Part shown: in pieces, positions 38,160-47,687 of the stretch
Numbering within the stretch: position 1 is the stretch's first letter
How the letters are laid out: each line of letters begins with the position of its first letter
Source of the DNA: Lentibacillus saliphilus
GTDB lineage: Bacteria > Bacillota > Bacilli > Bacillales > Amphibacillaceae
Reading direction: 5' to 3'
Length of the DNA stretch: 64,000 bases
NCBI RefSeq assembly: GCF_019093865.1
Contig: NZ_JABJXD010000002.1
Location: 124,001-188,000 of the forward strand
Program-made: the position numbers and the translations under genes
The notes under the pieces: model-generated
What the model was told of the DNA's origin: nothing
Databases searched by the model: none
What the model saw: the letters and a program-made list of their open reading frames with translations, nothing else

Positions 38160-38218
38160 GTAAAAACGTTCTTTAAAAAGAAGGTTTTTACATATTGTAT
38201 CCCGAATAATGATATAAT
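38160..38218 (+). promoter_or_regulatory. spo0F promoter region with a 32-bp palindrome
   Basis: GAAGGTTTT (38180-38188), 12 nt, CCCGAATAA (38201-38209) resembles a sigma-H promoter (RNAGGAWWW and RNNGAATWW, one mismatch in each element); sigma-H drives spo0F in B. subtilis. A TATAAT at 38213-38218 could add sigma-A activity. GTAAAAACGTTCTTT (38160-38174) and AAAGAAGGTTTTTAC (38177-38191) form an inverted repeat with one mismatch in 15 that covers the -35 element. Confidence 0.55.
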
Positions 38219-38245
38219 CAATGTATAGAGGGGGTCATATGATAT

Positions 38246-38617
38246 ATGTACAAAGATATACTGGTTGTGGATGACCAACCGGGCATACGTCTGCTGCTTC
38301 AAGATGTGTTAGCTAATGAAGGTTATAAGGTGGCGACACGAGAAACAGGACAGGAAGCATTAGAGGCACTTCGTAAGACATCGTACGCCCTTGTCATTCT
38401 TGACTATAAACTACCAGTTATGGATGGTGTGGAAGTCTTGAAGCAGCTTGAGGCAGAACAAAATAAGACACCTGCAATTTTAATTAGCGGCCTAGCGGAA
38501 GAAATGAGCCAAAGCCTGAAAAATATATCTAACTTAAAGGAAATTATTGCAAAGCCCTTTAATGTTCAACATATTTGTACAGTCGTTAATCAGATCATAC
38601 AGCAATCATATACATAA
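38246..38617 (+). CDS. spo0F: Phosphorelay response regulator Spo0F
   Basis: A 123-residue single-domain receiver. Asp9/Asp10, the phosphorylated Asp53 (VILDYKLPVMDG) and the late Lys (AKPF, ~104) are present. Spo0F takes phosphate from sporulation kinases and passes it to Spo0B. Position between pyrG and fbaA is the B. subtilis one. It is rather divergent: the switch region reads LISGLAEEMSQS, with Ser in place of the usual Thr, and the following loop is about one residue short. ATG 38246 lies 10 nt after GAGGGGGT; an ATG at 38239 is out of frame. Confidence 0.87.
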   Translation: MYKDILVVDDQPGIRLLLQDVLANEGYKVATRETGQEALEALRKTSYALVILDYKLPVMDGVEVLKQLEAEQNKTPAILISGLAEEMSQSLKNISNLKEIIAKPFNVQHICTVVNQIIQQSYT

Positions 38618-38651
38618 TTTTATCAATGGAATCGTACGATACTTATGGAGA

Positions 38652-38926
38652 GAGGCTGGGACAAAAGACGCTTAATCAAATGAAAATCCAAATAATACAG
38701 CCACGGAAACACACTTCGACCGACAACCAGGACGGTTTAGTGTCGATGTTGGTGCAGGACGCACCGATATTAATCGACCGACAACTAGGACGGTTTAGTG
38801 TTTGTGTTGGTAACAGGACGTTGCGATATTAGCCTTTCTCCCAGAAGAGTGTGCGTGTTTTTCTGAAGCTAATGTTGAGCAATGTTCGTCTTTTTACGTT
38901 AAACTTTAAGCTATGACACAGGCTCT
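38652..38926. repeat. Structured intergenic repeat, copy 3 (inverted orientation)
   Basis: Starts GAGGCTGGGACAAAAG; its left arm matches the reverse complement of the right arm of copy 1, so it lies in the opposite orientation. Mini-hairpins: AACC-AGGAC-GGTT (38725), GGTGC-AGGAC-GCACC (38751), AACT-AGGAC-GGTT (38783) and GTAAC-AGGAC-GTTGC (38810). AGGAC is the complement of the GTCCT loop of copies 1 and 2. It stands between spo0F and fbaA; the right end is degraded. A 68-codon frame across it has no ribosome site. Confidence 0.8.
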
Positions 38927-38992
38927 TTAAACAGAAAACATGTCCATCTTCACAATGTGTACAAATCAATGGTCGAGACGAACGGTAATTTG

Positions 38993-39021
38993 TTGCCACT
39001 TTAATCTTTAGTTGGTATTCT
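38993..39021 (+). promoter_or_regulatory. Candidate promoter of fbaA
   Basis: TTGCCA (38993-38998), 17-nt spacer, TATTCT (39016-39021), 56 bases before the fbaA ATG. Confidence 0.5.
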
Positions 39022-39076
39022 TGTAGTATGAATCACATGAATTCATTATTGCTTTTAACTAAAAGGAGGATGCAGC

Positions 39077-39940
39077 ATGCCATTGGTTTCCATGAAAGAA
39101 ATGCTTGAAAAAGGTAAAGAAAATGGATATGCAGTCGGACAATTTAATGTGAACAACTTGGAGTATGCTCAAGCGATTCTTCAGGCCGCCGAAAAAGAAC
39201 AGTCACCAGTCATTCTCGGTGTGTCAGAAGGTGCCGGCAGATATATGGGTGGTTTTAACGTTGTTGTCGCCATGGTAGAAGCTTTGATTGAGGCGTATAA
39301 AATAACTGTACCCGTTGCGATTCATCTTGACCATGGATCAAGCTTTAAAACGTGTGCTGAGGCCATTCACGCTGGATTCACATCTGTCATGATTGATGCC
39401 TCTGCAGAACCGTTAGAGGATAACATTGCACTTACGAAAAAAGTAGTTGAACTTGCTCATATTCACGGTGTATCTGTCGAAGCAGAATTAGGACGTGTTG
39501 GTGGTCAAGAAGATGATCTTATCGTTGATGATGCAGAACAGGCCTATGCCATTCCGTCTGAGTGTGAACGTCTCGTGAAGGAAACCAATGTTGATTGCTT
39601 TGCACCTGCACTCGGGTCTGTTCATGGCCCATATAAAGGAGAGCCAAACCTAGGATTTGACCGCATGGAAGAGGTCATGAATTTAACGAATGTGCCACTC
39701 GTGCTTCATGGTGGGACAGGCATTCCGACAAAAGACATTCAACGTGCAATCTCTCTAGGGACAGCTAAAATCAATGTTAACACTGAAAACCAAATTAAAC
39801 AGGCTGAAGCGGTTCGTAAAGTCCTTGAAGAACAGCCTGAACAATATGATCCACGTAAATATCTCGGTCCTGGCCGTGAAGCCATTGAAGAAACAGTGAT
39901 TGGTAAAATGCGTGAATTTGGTTCATCAAATAAAGCATAA
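39077..39940 (+). CDS. fbaA: Class II fructose-bisphosphate aldolase
   Basis: A 287-residue zinc-dependent aldolase of glycolysis and gluconeogenesis. Zinc-binding and catalytic motifs are seen: IHLDHGSSF (~79-87), [10 protein letters not shown] (~134-143), [11 protein letters not shown] (~177-187) and [16 protein letters not shown] (~209-224). AAGGAGGATG stands 5-6 nt before the ATG. A terminator follows, so it may be monocistronic. The same order fbaA-tal-murA2-glpX-rho is found in B. subtilis. Confidence 0.96.
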   Translation: MPLVSMKEMLEKGKENGYAVGQFNVNNLEYAQAILQAAEKEQSPVILGVSEGAGRYMGGFNVVVAMVEALIEAYKITVPVAIHLDHGSSFKTCAEAIHAGFTSVMIDASAEPLEDNIALTKKVVELAHIHGVSVEAELGRVGGQEDDLIVDDAEQAYAIPSECERLVKETNVDCFAPALGSVHGPYKGEPNLGFDRMEEVMNLTNVPLVLHGGTGIPTKDIQRAISLGTAKINVNTENQIKQAEAVRKVLEEQPEQYDPRKYLGPGREAIEETVIGKMREFGSSNKA

Positions 39941-39955
39941 ATCGATAGGATATGT

Positions 39956-39995
39956 GAACGAAAGCGGATATATGTCTGCTTTCGTTCCTTTTCAA
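39956..39995 (+). terminator. Terminator of fbaA
   Basis: GAACGAAAGC (39956-39965) pairs perfectly with GCTTTCGTTC (39978-39987), then CTTTTC. Confidence 0.8.
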
Positions 39996-40031
39996 TGTAT
40001 AATCCCAACTCAAGAAAGGACGTTTTAACGT

Positions 40032-40673
40032 ATGAAATTTTTCATTGACTCGGCGAATATTGCCGATATTAAAGAAGCAAATGCATTAGGTATTTTAGCT
40101 GGTGTGACGACAAATCCAAGTCTCGTTGCAAAAGAAGGTGTCTCCTTCCATGATCGTCTTAGAGAAATTACTGCAGAGGTATCTGGTTCTGTTAGTGCAG
40201 AGGTCATTGCTGAAGATGCAGAAGGTATGATTGCAGAAGGTAAAGAACTAGCCGCCATTGCACCGAACATCACGATCAAAGTTCCAATGACGCTTGAAGG
40301 GTTAAAGGCAGTAAAAGCATTTAGTGATCTCAATATTAAAACGAATGTGACGTTGATCTTTAATGCGAATCAAGCATTGCTAGCTGCGAGAGCGGGCGCA
40401 ACATACGTCTCACCATTTCTTGGTCGTCTTGACGACATTGGCCATGACGGAATGGAACTCATTGCAACGATCGCCTCTATATTTGATCGCCACAACATAT
40501 CAACGGAAATTATTGCAGCATCGATTCGCCATCCATTACACGTTATCGACGCAGCTGTTAATGGTGCGCATATTGCAACAATACCGTTTAATGTTCTTAG
40601 TCAGCTTGTTAAACATCCATTAACCGATCAAGGTATTGAAAAGTTCCTTGCAGATTGGAACAGCCAAAAATAA
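40032..40673 (+). CDS. tal: Transaldolase / fructose-6-phosphate aldolase family
   Basis: A 213-residue short transaldolase (FSA-like, MipB/TalC subfamily), as B. subtilis YwjH. The Schiff-base lysine is in ITIKVPMT (~84); [20 protein letters not shown] and [13 protein letters not shown] near the N-terminus are diagnostic. It probably works in the pentose phosphate pathway. AAAGGACG precedes the ATG. Confidence 0.93.
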   Translation: MKFFIDSANIADIKEANALGILAGVTTNPSLVAKEGVSFHDRLREITAEVSGSVSAEVIAEDAEGMIAEGKELAAIAPNITIKVPMTLEGLKAVKAFSDLNIKTNVTLIFNANQALLAARAGATYVSPFLGRLDDIGHDGMELIATIASIFDRHNISTEIIAASIRHPLHVIDAAVNGAHIATIPFNVLSQLVKHPLTDQGIEKFLADWNSQK

Positions 40674-40752
40674 CAAGCATATTTTTGGAAAAAACATGCA
40701 AACTAATAAATAAATTGAATGTGTGATTTTAAGGTGAAGTGGGGTATTCCAA

Positions 40753-42039
40753 TTGCAAAAAATGTTAATTGAAGGCGGTCGAACATTAAAAGGAAAAGTC
40801 CGTATTGGTGGGGCTAAAAATAGTGCAGTCGCACTCTTACCAGCTGCGATTTTGGCTGACTCCGACGTTGTCATCGAAGGGCTGCCGGATATTTCCGACG
40901 TCTACACGTTGGGTGAGCTATTGGAGGAAATCGGTGGAACAGTCGACTGGGATGGACAAACCGCTCATATTGATCCTTCAAACATGGTATCAATGCCTTT
41001 GCCAAATGGTCAGGTTAAAAAACTCCGGGCCTCATATTATTTTATGGGTGCCATGCTTGGTAAATTTAAAAAAGCAGTCATTGGGTTACCAGGTGGTTGT
41101 CATTTGGGGCCGCGTCCAATCGATCAGCATATTAAAGGATTTGAAGCCCTCGGTGCGCAAGTGACGAATGAACATGGTGCGATTTATTTACGTGCTGATG
41201 AATTAACTGGCGCTCGGATTTATTTAGATGTTGTTAGTGTTGGTGCCACAATTAATATTATGCTTGCTGCTGTAAGGGCAAAAGGTCAGACGATCATTGA
41301 AAACGCAGCAAAAGAGCCTGAAATTATTGATGTCGTCACATTACTCACAAACATGGGTGCGAAAATAAAAGGCGCTGGGACAGATGTCATCCGAATCGAA
41401 GGTGTAGATCAGTTAAATGGTTGCAGACATACGATTATTCCAGATAGAATTGAAGCGGGTACATATGTCATCGCTGCAGCAGCAGCTGGTGAAGATGTCA
41501 CGATTGACAATGTAATCCCCGAACACCTAGAATCGTTATTGGCCAAATTAAGAGAAATGGGCGTTTCCATTGAAGTCGGTGATGAGCATTTGCGCATCAA
41601 GCCAGCTCAACCACTGAAAAGCGTAGATATTAAGACGCTTGTTTACCCTGGTTTTCCAACCGATCTTCAACAGCCGTTTACATCTTTGCTTACAAAAGCG
41701 GATGATACAGGTGTCATTATCGACACAATATATGCAGCAAGATTAAAACATATTGACGAACTGAGGCGCATGAATGCTATAATAAAAGTTGAAGGTGGTT
41801 CAGTCATTGTGTCCGGACCTGTTCAGCTTGAAGGTGCACGTGTGAGTGCAAGTGATTTGCGTGCAGGTGCCGCATTGGTCATTGCAGGTCTCATGGCTGG
41901 TGGTATTACAGAAATAACTGGTCTTGAGCATATTGATCGTGGCTATGAGAATCTCATTGAGAAATTGACCAATTTGGGAGCCAATGTTTGGCGTGAAGAA
42001 ATGACACATGAAGAAATTGAGCAACTACAAAATTCATAA
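40753..42039 (+). CDS. murAB: UDP-N-acetylglucosamine 1-carboxyvinyltransferase MurA2 (MurZ/MurAB)
   Basis: A 428-residue enolpyruvyl transferase doing the first step of peptidoglycan precursor synthesis with [21 protein letters not shown] (~17-34) is the substrate motif and Cys in [21 protein letters not shown] (~117) the catalytic residue and fosfomycin target. TTG 40753 is chosen because GTGGGGT lies 8 nt upstream and the product then aligns with MurZ at the first residue; an ATG three codons later is the alternative. It is the second MurA paralogue of Bacilli by position; murAA would be in the atp region outside the window. Confidence 0.93.
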   Translation: MQKMLIEGGRTLKGKVRIGGAKNSAVALLPAAILADSDVVIEGLPDISDVYTLGELLEEIGGTVDWDGQTAHIDPSNMVSMPLPNGQVKKLRASYYFMGAMLGKFKKAVIGLPGGCHLGPRPIDQHIKGFEALGAQVTNEHGAIYLRADELTGARIYLDVVSVGATINIMLAAVRAKGQTIIENAAKEPEIIDVVTLLTNMGAKIKGAGTDVIRIEGVDQLNGCRHTIIPDRIEAGTYVIAAAAAGEDVTIDNVIPEHLESLLAKLREMGVSIEVGDEHLRIKPAQPLKSVDIKTLVYPGFPTDLQQPFTSLLTKADDTGVIIDTIYAARLKHIDELRRMNAIIKVEGGSVIVSGPVQLEGARVSASDLRAGAALVIAGLMAGGITEITGLEHIDRGYENLIEKLTNLGANVWREEMTHEEIEQLQNS

Positions 42040-42142
42040 CGATGAAAGCGCCTAACGTGAATGTAAATGTGTTGCCCTCCACTTTTTGACATAAAATCTT
42101 CTTGGGATGAGGATATATTTGTTGAAAAGGGAGAGGTCTATT

Positions 42143-43111
42143 ATGGAAAGAAGCTTGACGATGGAATTGGTGCGTGTGACTGAAGCGGCAGCACTTTCGT
42201 CTGCACGCTGGATGGGTCGTGGAAAAAAGGAAGAAGCAGATGATGCAGCGACGTCAGCCATGCGTAAAGTATTCGATACGATACCAATGCGAGGAACGGT
42301 CGTTATTGGTGAAGGTGAAATGGACGAAGCCCCAATGCTATACATCGGTGAAAAGCTAGGTGCAGGCAATGGTCCTGGTGTGGATGTTGCAGTTGACCCT
42401 CTTGAAGGCACTAGTATCGTTGCACAAGGGACATGGAATGCGTTGGCTGTCATTGCAATTGCTGACGAAAAAACATTATTGCACGCACCTGATATGTATA
42501 TGAAAAAAATTGCCGTTGGACCACAGGCAGTCGGAAAAATTGATATTAATGCTTCAACATATGATAATTTAAAAGCAGTAGCCGAAGCAAAAAACAAACA
42601 AATAGAAGACCTTGTCGCCATAGTTCTGGATCGCCCGCGTCACACGAAATTGGTTCAAGAGATTCGAAAAGCAGGCGCTCGTATAAAGCTGATACCAGAT
42701 GGAGATGTCGCCGCTGCAATTAACACAGCCTTTGATGATACAGGTGTCGACATTTTGTTTGGCATAGGTGGTGCTCCTGAAGGTGTTCTCGCAGCCGTTG
42801 CGTTAAAATGTCTCGGTGGTGAAATCCAAGGGAAATTAGTACCGTCAAATGATGACGAGCGTATTCGTTGTGAAAAAATGGGTATTAAAGATCTAAACAA
42901 AGTTTTCTATATGAATGATTTTTGTAAAGGCGATGATGCAATTTTTGCTGCAACTGGCGTTACTGACGGGGAATTGTTGAAAGGTGTTCAATTTAAGGGC
43001 TCCAAAGCGACAACACAAACCGTCGTTATGCGCGCTAAGAGTGGCACCGTCCGTTTTATTGACGGTGAGCACAGTCTACAGAAAAAACCAAATCTCGTTA
43101 TGGAGTTATAA
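42143..43111 (+). CDS. glpX: Class II fructose-1,6-bisphosphatase GlpX
   Basis: A 322-residue GlpX-type FBPase for gluconeogenesis. [20 protein letters not shown] starts the protein; metal and substrate motifs are [15 protein letters not shown] (~55-69) and [13 protein letters not shown] (~84-96). ATG 42143 follows AAAGGGAGAGG; 12 codons of upstream open frame are not used. Its neighbours fbaA and tal are also in central carbon metabolism. Confidence 0.94.
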   Translation: MERSLTMELVRVTEAAALSSARWMGRGKKEEADDAATSAMRKVFDTIPMRGTVVIGEGEMDEAPMLYIGEKLGAGNGPGVDVAVDPLEGTSIVAQGTWNALAVIAIADEKTLLHAPDMYMKKIAVGPQAVGKIDINASTYDNLKAVAEAKNKQIEDLVAIVLDRPRHTKLVQEIRKAGARIKLIPDGDVAAAINTAFDDTGVDILFGIGGAPEGVLAAVALKCLGGEIQGKLVPSNDDERIRCEKMGIKDLNKVFYMNDFCKGDDAIFAATGVTDGELLKGVQFKGSKATTQTVVMRAKSGTVRFIDGEHSLQKKPNLVMEL

Positions 43112-43126
43112 CCTTCCATAATCTTC

Positions 43127-43156
43127 GAGAAGGGAGTTAAGTTTAACTTCCTTCTC
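43127..43156. terminator. Hairpin after glpX
   Basis: GAGAAGGGAGTTAA (43127-43140) and TTAACTTCCTTCTC (43143-43156) pair with one mismatch in 14. The loop is 2 nt and no T-run follows, so it may be a processed or Rho-linked 3' end rather than a normal terminator. The remaining gap to rho has a TATAAT at 43218-43223 with a poor -35. Confidence 0.5.
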
Positions 43157-43383
43157 AAATTCTTAAACATCTACTTTGGTGAATATAAACAGCCGTTTAG
43201 TATAGAGAGAGATTGGATATAATAATTACGGATATAAAAACCAAAACTTTTATTCTAGCTTCCGATTACTCTTCATATTACCTATAACATGGTGAGTCCC
43301 CATCTTTTGGCCAGCAATACCAACCAAAGCATATTGAACTCTTGAATATTGATTCTACAAAAATGAATAGGCATGGTGATAGA

Positions 43384-44664
43384 ATGACTGCATTAACGAT
43401 ATCTAAATTGGAGTCGCTGACGTTAAAAGAACTTTATGCGCTGGCGAAAGAATACAAAGTCTCCTATTATGCAAAACTAACAAAAAGGGAATTAATTTTT
43501 TCAATTTTGAAAGGACAAGCCGAAAAAGACGGCTTTTTATTCATGGATGGTGTATTAGAAATTATTCCTTCTGAAGGTTTTGGATTCCTCAGACCGATCA
43601 ATTACTCTCCAAGTGCAGAGGATATTTACATATCTGCATCGCAAATTAGACGATTTGATCTGCGTAATGGTGATAAAGTGTCTGGTAAAGTACGTCCTCC
43701 GAAAGAAAACGAACGGTATTATGGTTTGTTGCATGTGGACGCTGTCAATGGTGATGATCCAGAAGCTGCCAAGGAACGGGTGCATTTTCCTGCCTTGACA
43801 CCGCTGTATCCAGATCGTTTTATGAATTTAGAACGCGCGTCTAGAAGTTTATCGACACGAATTATTGACCTCATGACACCAGTTGGTTTTGGCCAGCGTG
43901 GCCTTATTGTTGCGCCACCTAAAGCAGGTAAAACCGTCTTGATTAAAGAAATTGCCAACAGTATTTCAGAAAATCATCCAGATGCTAAGTTGATTATTTT
44001 GCTCGTTGATGAACGTCCCGAAGAAGTAACAGACATTGAGCGGTCAGTTCATCCAGGTGTTGACGTTGTATCTTCAACATTTGACGAAGTACCTGAGAGT
44101 CACATTAAGGTATCCGAGCTCGTTCTTGAGCGCGCAATGCGTCTCGTTGAGCATAAGAAAGATGTTATCGTTCTTATGGACAGCATTACCCGCTTAGCTC
44201 GTGCCTACAATCTTGTTATTCCACCGAGCGGCCGAACATTATCGGGTGGTATTGACCCTGCAGCCTTTCATCGCCCAAAACGCTTCTTCGGTGCGGCGCG
44301 TAATATTGAAGAAGGTGGTAGCTTCACAATTTTAGCTACGGCTTTAATTGATACTGGATCACGCATGGATGATGTGATTTATGAAGAATTCAAGGGTACG
44401 GGGAATATGGAGCTACATCTTGATCGCAGCTTGGCTGAACGAAGAATCTTCCCGGCGATTGATATTAAGCGTTCGGGTACGCGAAAAGAAGAATTGCTCG
44501 TGCCGAAAAGCCATCTTGATAAAATGTGGGCGATTCGTAAGACGATGCAGGATACACCAGACTTTATCGAACGCTTCTTGAGAAGACTAAGATCTTCTAA
44601 GAGCAATGAGGAATTTTTCCAAATGATGGAGGATGAAATGAAACGACGGGGGACGCGTAGCTAA
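43384..44664 (+). CDS. rho: Transcription termination factor Rho
   Basis: A 426-residue hexameric RNA helicase. N-terminal helix bundle (~1-45), cold-shock-like RNA-binding domain (~50-120) with EGFGFLRP, then RecA-like ATPase: Walker [12 protein letters not shown] (~178-188), Walker [15 protein letters not shown] (~260-273), and Q/R-loops [26 protein letters not shown] 43384 follows GGTGAT; 14 upstream in-frame codons are excluded. The B. subtilis protein has nearly the same length. Confidence 0.96.
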   Translation: MTALTISKLESLTLKELYALAKEYKVSYYAKLTKRELIFSILKGQAEKDGFLFMDGVLEIIPSEGFGFLRPINYSPSAEDIYISASQIRRFDLRNGDKVSGKVRPPKENERYYGLLHVDAVNGDDPEAAKERVHFPALTPLYPDRFMNLERASRSLSTRIIDLMTPVGFGQRGLIVAPPKAGKTVLIKEIANSISENHPDAKLIILLVDERPEEVTDIERSVHPGVDVVSSTFDEVPESHIKVSELVLERAMRLVEHKKDVIVLMDSITRLARAYNLVIPPSGRTLSGGIDPAAFHRPKRFFGAARNIEEGGSFTILATALIDTGSRMDDVIYEEFKGTGNMELHLDRSLAERRIFPAIDIKRSGTRKEELLVPKSHLDKMWAIRKTMQDTPDFIERFLRRLRSSKSNEEFFQMMEDEMKRRGTRS

Positions 44665-44735
44665 ACGCGCACCGAGCTTCATTGCATCATTATATGGCTC
44701 TGTTCGGAATGAAAAATCTGAATACGGTTCCCCTG

Positions 44736-44764
44736 TTGCAATCGATTCGTCAGACTGATATAAT
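44736..44764 (+). promoter_or_regulatory. Promoter of rpmE with 90-nt leader
   Basis: TTGCAA (44736-44741), 17-nt spacer, TATAAT (44759-44764) preceded by TG-A, an extended -10. The leader up to 44860 contains the small hairpin AGGTA-TTTA-TACCT, of unknown use. Confidence 0.8.
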
Positions 44765-44860
44765 CTTTTTATGTGAGTTTAGATAGGTATTTATACCTTT
44801 GACGGCTCTTATAATAAACTCTGTTTCCAAAGGACTCAGGGCAAAAAGGAGTGGAAAGAC

Positions 44861-45106
44861 ATGAAAAAAGACATTCATCCAGAATATCGAAAAGTTGTAT
44901 TTCTTGATACGAGCTCAGACTTTAAATTTATGAGTGGCTCAACGCTCGCATCTGATGAAACGATCGAATGGGAAGATGGTAACTCATACCCATTGATTCG
45001 TGTGGAAATCAGCTCTGATTCTCACCCATTCTACACTGGTAAGCAAAAAGCTGACAAAGTGGGCGGACGTGTGGATCGCTTCAAGAAGAAATACGGCATG
45101 AAATAA
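44861..45106 (+). CDS. rpmE2: Ribosomal protein L31 type B
   Basis: An 81-residue L31 of type B: it starts [20 protein letters not shown], contains no cysteines and so lacks the zinc-binding CxxC pair of type A L31, and ends [15 protein letters not shown]. In B. subtilis the rho-adjacent copy is the zinc-binding type and the cysteine-free one (YtiA) is elsewhere under Zur control; in Listeria and Staphylococcus the cysteine-free type occupies this locus, as here. AAAAAGGAGTGG precedes the ATG. Confidence 0.95.
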   Translation: MKKDIHPEYRKVVFLDTSSDFKFMSGSTLASDETIEWEDGNSYPLIRVEISSDSHPFYTGKQKADKVGGRVDRFKKKYGMK

Positions 45107-45200
45107 TAGTGCTGCGATTATTAATTTGTCATTTAGACAATTCGGCTGTTAAGTAGGAGCTATATGTGAATACATGAAGCTATGCTTGACTGTCCTTCTT

Positions 45201-45235
45201 AAAAACAGGCAAACACGCTTTACTTGCCTGTTTTT
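45201..45235 (+). terminator. Terminator of rpmE
   Basis: AAAAACAGGCAA (45201-45212) pairs perfectly with TTGCCTGTTTTT (45224-45235). Confidence 0.9.
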
Positions 45236-45354
45236 AGTTTGTCTTATGTATGTTTGTTCGACGTTTTCTATTGCCCACGCCATGGATAATAGGTCCAATG
45301 GCAGAGCGTAACGCTATTTTTATTGATAATATGTAATCTGAAAAAGAATACATA

Positions 45355-45382
45355 TGAACGCGTTTACATCAAAAACTGATGT
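45355..45382. promoter_or_regulatory. Possible cre site and adjoining palindrome upstream of tdk
   Basis: TGAACGCGTTTACA (45355-45368) differs at one position from the cre consensus; ACATCA-AAAAC-TGATGT (45366-45382) is a perfect palindrome that overlaps it. They lie about 190 bases before tdk. No convincing promoter is nearby, and the rest of the 45236-45559 gap shows nothing else. Confidence 0.3.
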
Positions 45383-45559
45383 TAAAATAGGTCGTTCACT
45401 CAAAAGTTTATGGCGATTCGGTGTGATAACGAATTGGATCGCTTAACATAAAGATGTGTCTCAATTCTTGAATTAGCATCCATTTAACTTCTTATGTTTA
45501 TTCTCCTCGATCTTATATAAGTTTTAAATTAGAACTGTCTTGAAGGGAGCCACCTGTAA

Positions 45560-46180
45560 ATGTATGAAATGAAGCAACCCGGCTGGGTAGAAGTCATTAG
45601 TGGCAGCATGTTTTCTGGTAAATCCGAAGAATTAATTCGTAGAGTGCGTCGTGCAACATATGGTCATTTAACAGTGCGTGTTTTTAAACCTGCCATTGAC
45701 AATAGATATAAAAATGATGCCGTCGTTTCTCATAACGGCACGTCAACGATTGCACGTCCTGTGCAAAAAGCGATGGATATACTTGAATTTGTCGATGAAC
45801 ATGTTGATGTTGTCGGTATTGATGAAGCACAATTTTTTGATGATGCAATAGAGGCTATTGCTGAAAAATTAGCTGATTCGGGAATTCGTGTCATTATTGC
45901 CGGTTTGGATACAGATTTTCGTGGTGAACCATTTGGTATTATGCCGCGACTCATGGCGATGAGTGAATCAACAACAAAGCTTAATGCAATTTGTACGGTG
46001 TGTGGATCTCCTGCAAGTCGTACACAGCGACTCATTAATGATAAGCCGGCTTCTTATAGCGATCCAATCATTCTCGTTGGTGCATCGGAAAGCTATGAAC
46101 CGAGATGTCGTCATCATCATGACGTACCCAATAAGCCAGCACACCCTCTTCTGCTCAAGGCAACAAACCAATCAAACTAA
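45560..46180 (+). CDS. tdk: Thymidine kinase
   Basis: A 206-residue type II thymidine kinase of the nucleotide salvage pathway. P-loop GSMFSGKS (15-22), lasso-region and a zinc-binding site made of CTVC (~147-150) and the C-terminal CRHH. The order rho-rpmE-tdk-prfA is preserved, apart from the transporter inserted next. AAGGGAG precedes the ATG. Confidence 0.95.
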   Translation: MYEMKQPGWVEVISGSMFSGKSEELIRRVRRATYGHLTVRVFKPAIDNRYKNDAVVSHNGTSTIARPVQKAMDILEFVDEHVDVVGIDEAQFFDDAIEAIAEKLADSGIRVIIAGLDTDFRGEPFGIMPRLMAMSESTTKLNAICTVCGSPASRTQRLINDKPASYSDPIILVGASESYEPRCRHHHDVPNKPAHPLLLKATNQSN

Positions 46181-46251
46181 TATCAAAGCACTAACATTAC
46201 TTATTATTGACGTTTCACCTAGACAATAGCAGCACCATTTCATAATATGAG

Positions 46252-46297
46252 ACAGCCAAATGATTCCCGTTAATGTGGAGGCTTTGGCTGTTTTTTA
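46252..46297 (+). terminator. Terminator of tdk
   Basis: ACAGCCAAA (46252-46260) pairs with TTTGGCTGT (46283-46291), followed by TTTTT. Confidence 0.85.
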
Positions 46298-46437
46298 ATT
46301 GTTAATACGATAATATGAACGCACTTCAGGTGAGAGACAACCGATAAATTCTATTCCCTTCATTCTTTTATGAAATTTACTTAATCAATGGTCATTATGC
46401 TGTAGATGAACATATTGTACAGGGGAGGGGAAATATC

Positions 46438-47355
46438 ATGGGTGTCGTTTTGGCTATTTCATCGGCATTAATGTTCTCATTAAATAATATTATGATCAAA
46501 AAAGGGATCGCAAAGAGCAACAATGAGCGAAGTGACAATGGTCTGCTGATCACCGTGTTGATGAATGTGATCATCCTTGGAGTCATTCTCATGATCGTTT
46601 GGGAGATAAAAGGTGAGGCGTTGTATTTTTCAAAAGAAGGTGTCTTGTTTTTTATGGTTGCTGGGGTGTGCACCTCGGGGATAGGACGGATGACATTGTT
46701 CGCAAGTATTTCTTATATAGGTCCGTCTAAAGCGTCGGCAATACGTAATACGACACCTATATTTACTGCGATATTTGCATTGCTTTTCTTAGGTGAAGTC
46801 ATTTCATTTTGGCCAGGGATTGGGATGATGCTTATTCTCTGGGCAATTTTGTTTGAAGGGTATCGTTCGTTTCATTATGATCGGCACGCTGGTCTCCGTC
46901 ATGAGGGAAATTCTTCATATGGATTAGGGTTTGGACTTGCACTAATTTCTGCTTTTATTTTTGGTGTTGGGCAAGGATTTAGGAAGCTTGGTTTATTAGA
47001 AACAGATGATGCGTTTTTAGGTGCATGGATCGGGTCGATTACATCATTGCTTTTCGTTATCATATTACAAAGTAGACGGCAGAGCGTGAAAACGGTGATC
47101 GATCAGAGTATCCGAATATTTAATCGCTATTATGTAATTGCGGGTGTTTTGACAAGCCTTGGGCCGTTATCGTTTTTTTTAGCTGTTCAATATATGCAGG
47201 TATCTTATGTCAGTGTGATCGCTGCAACTGAACCGCTCTTAACTGTCTTCATTAGTGCTTTGTTTCTAAAAGGTCAGGAGAAGATGACAGTACAGACGTG
47301 GCTGACAATAGCACTCATTATATCGGGAGCGGTATTTATTGTGCTATTTGGCTAA
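46438..47355 (+). CDS. EamA/DMT-superfamily transporter
   Basis: A 305-residue protein with ten predicted membrane helices in two EamA repeats (~1-138 and ~158-305). The second repeat ends AATEPLLTVFISALFLKGQE, a typical EamA C-terminal-half stretch. Substrate unknown; DMT exporters move amino acids, nucleobases or drugs. AGGGGAGGGG precedes the ATG. It is inserted between tdk and prfA, which are adjacent in B. subtilis, and the repeat element right after it suggests a locus open to rearrangement. Confidence 0.8.
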   Translation: MGVVLAISSALMFSLNNIMIKKGIAKSNNERSDNGLLITVLMNVIILGVILMIVWEIKGEALYFSKEGVLFFMVAGVCTSGIGRMTLFASISYIGPSKASAIRNTTPIFTAIFALLFLGEVISFWPGIGMMLILWAILFEGYRSFHYDRHAGLRHEGNSSYGLGFGLALISAFIFGVGQGFRKLGLLETDDAFLGAWIGSITSLLFVIILQSRRQSVKTVIDQSIRIFNRYYVIAGVLTSLGPLSFFLAVQYMQVSYVSVIAATEPLLTVFISALFLKGQEKMTVQTWLTIALIISGAVFIVLFG

Positions 47356-47411
47356 TTAATTGGTTATTGCTTGGCGATATGTTTGAATGAAGTACGTCTT
47401 AACGTCGTTAT

Positions 47412-47586
47412 CTTTCACTGCAGGCGGACGCTTTCCACGGGCACGGCCTTAGCCTCGGGCCAACACGATGTTGGTCATGAAGGCGTTGCAACAGGACGTT
47501 GCGACCTTAGCATTCCTTCCTTTTAACCTCTGCGGGGTCTTCGGACACGTGCTGTTCCCGCTGGAGGCGCCGTCTTCCGTTCCAGG
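47412..47586. repeat. Structured intergenic repeat, copy 4 (core only, inverted)
   Basis: It matches the reverse complement of the centre of copies 1 and 2: TTAGCCTCGGGCCAACA, GGTCATGAAGGCGT and TTAGC-TTCCTTCC, then CTGCGGGGTCT. The GAGGCTGGGAC ends are missing. Mini-hairpins: CCAAC-ACGAT-GTTGG (47460-47474) and GCAAC-AGGAC-GTTGC (47488-47502). It lies between the transporter gene and the prfA promoter. Boundaries are approximate. Confidence 0.75.
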
Positions 47587-47628
47587 CAACTCAGCATGTG
47601 CGTCTATTTATAAATACACATAAACATT

Positions 47629-47657
47629 TTGACCTTGATACATGGTTATACTATAAT
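47629..47657 (+). promoter_or_regulatory. Promoter of prfA-prmC
   Basis: TTGACC (47629-47634), 17-nt spacer, TATAAT (47652-47657), 30 bases before the prfA ATG. Confidence 0.85.
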
Positions 47658-47687
47658 TAGACTGTTAAACAAAAAGAGGTGACAGTG

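Noticed and set aside
38626-38832. 68-codon open frame after spo0F
   Set aside because: It lies almost wholly in repeat copy 3 and has no Shine-Dalgarno; repeat copies give chance frames.
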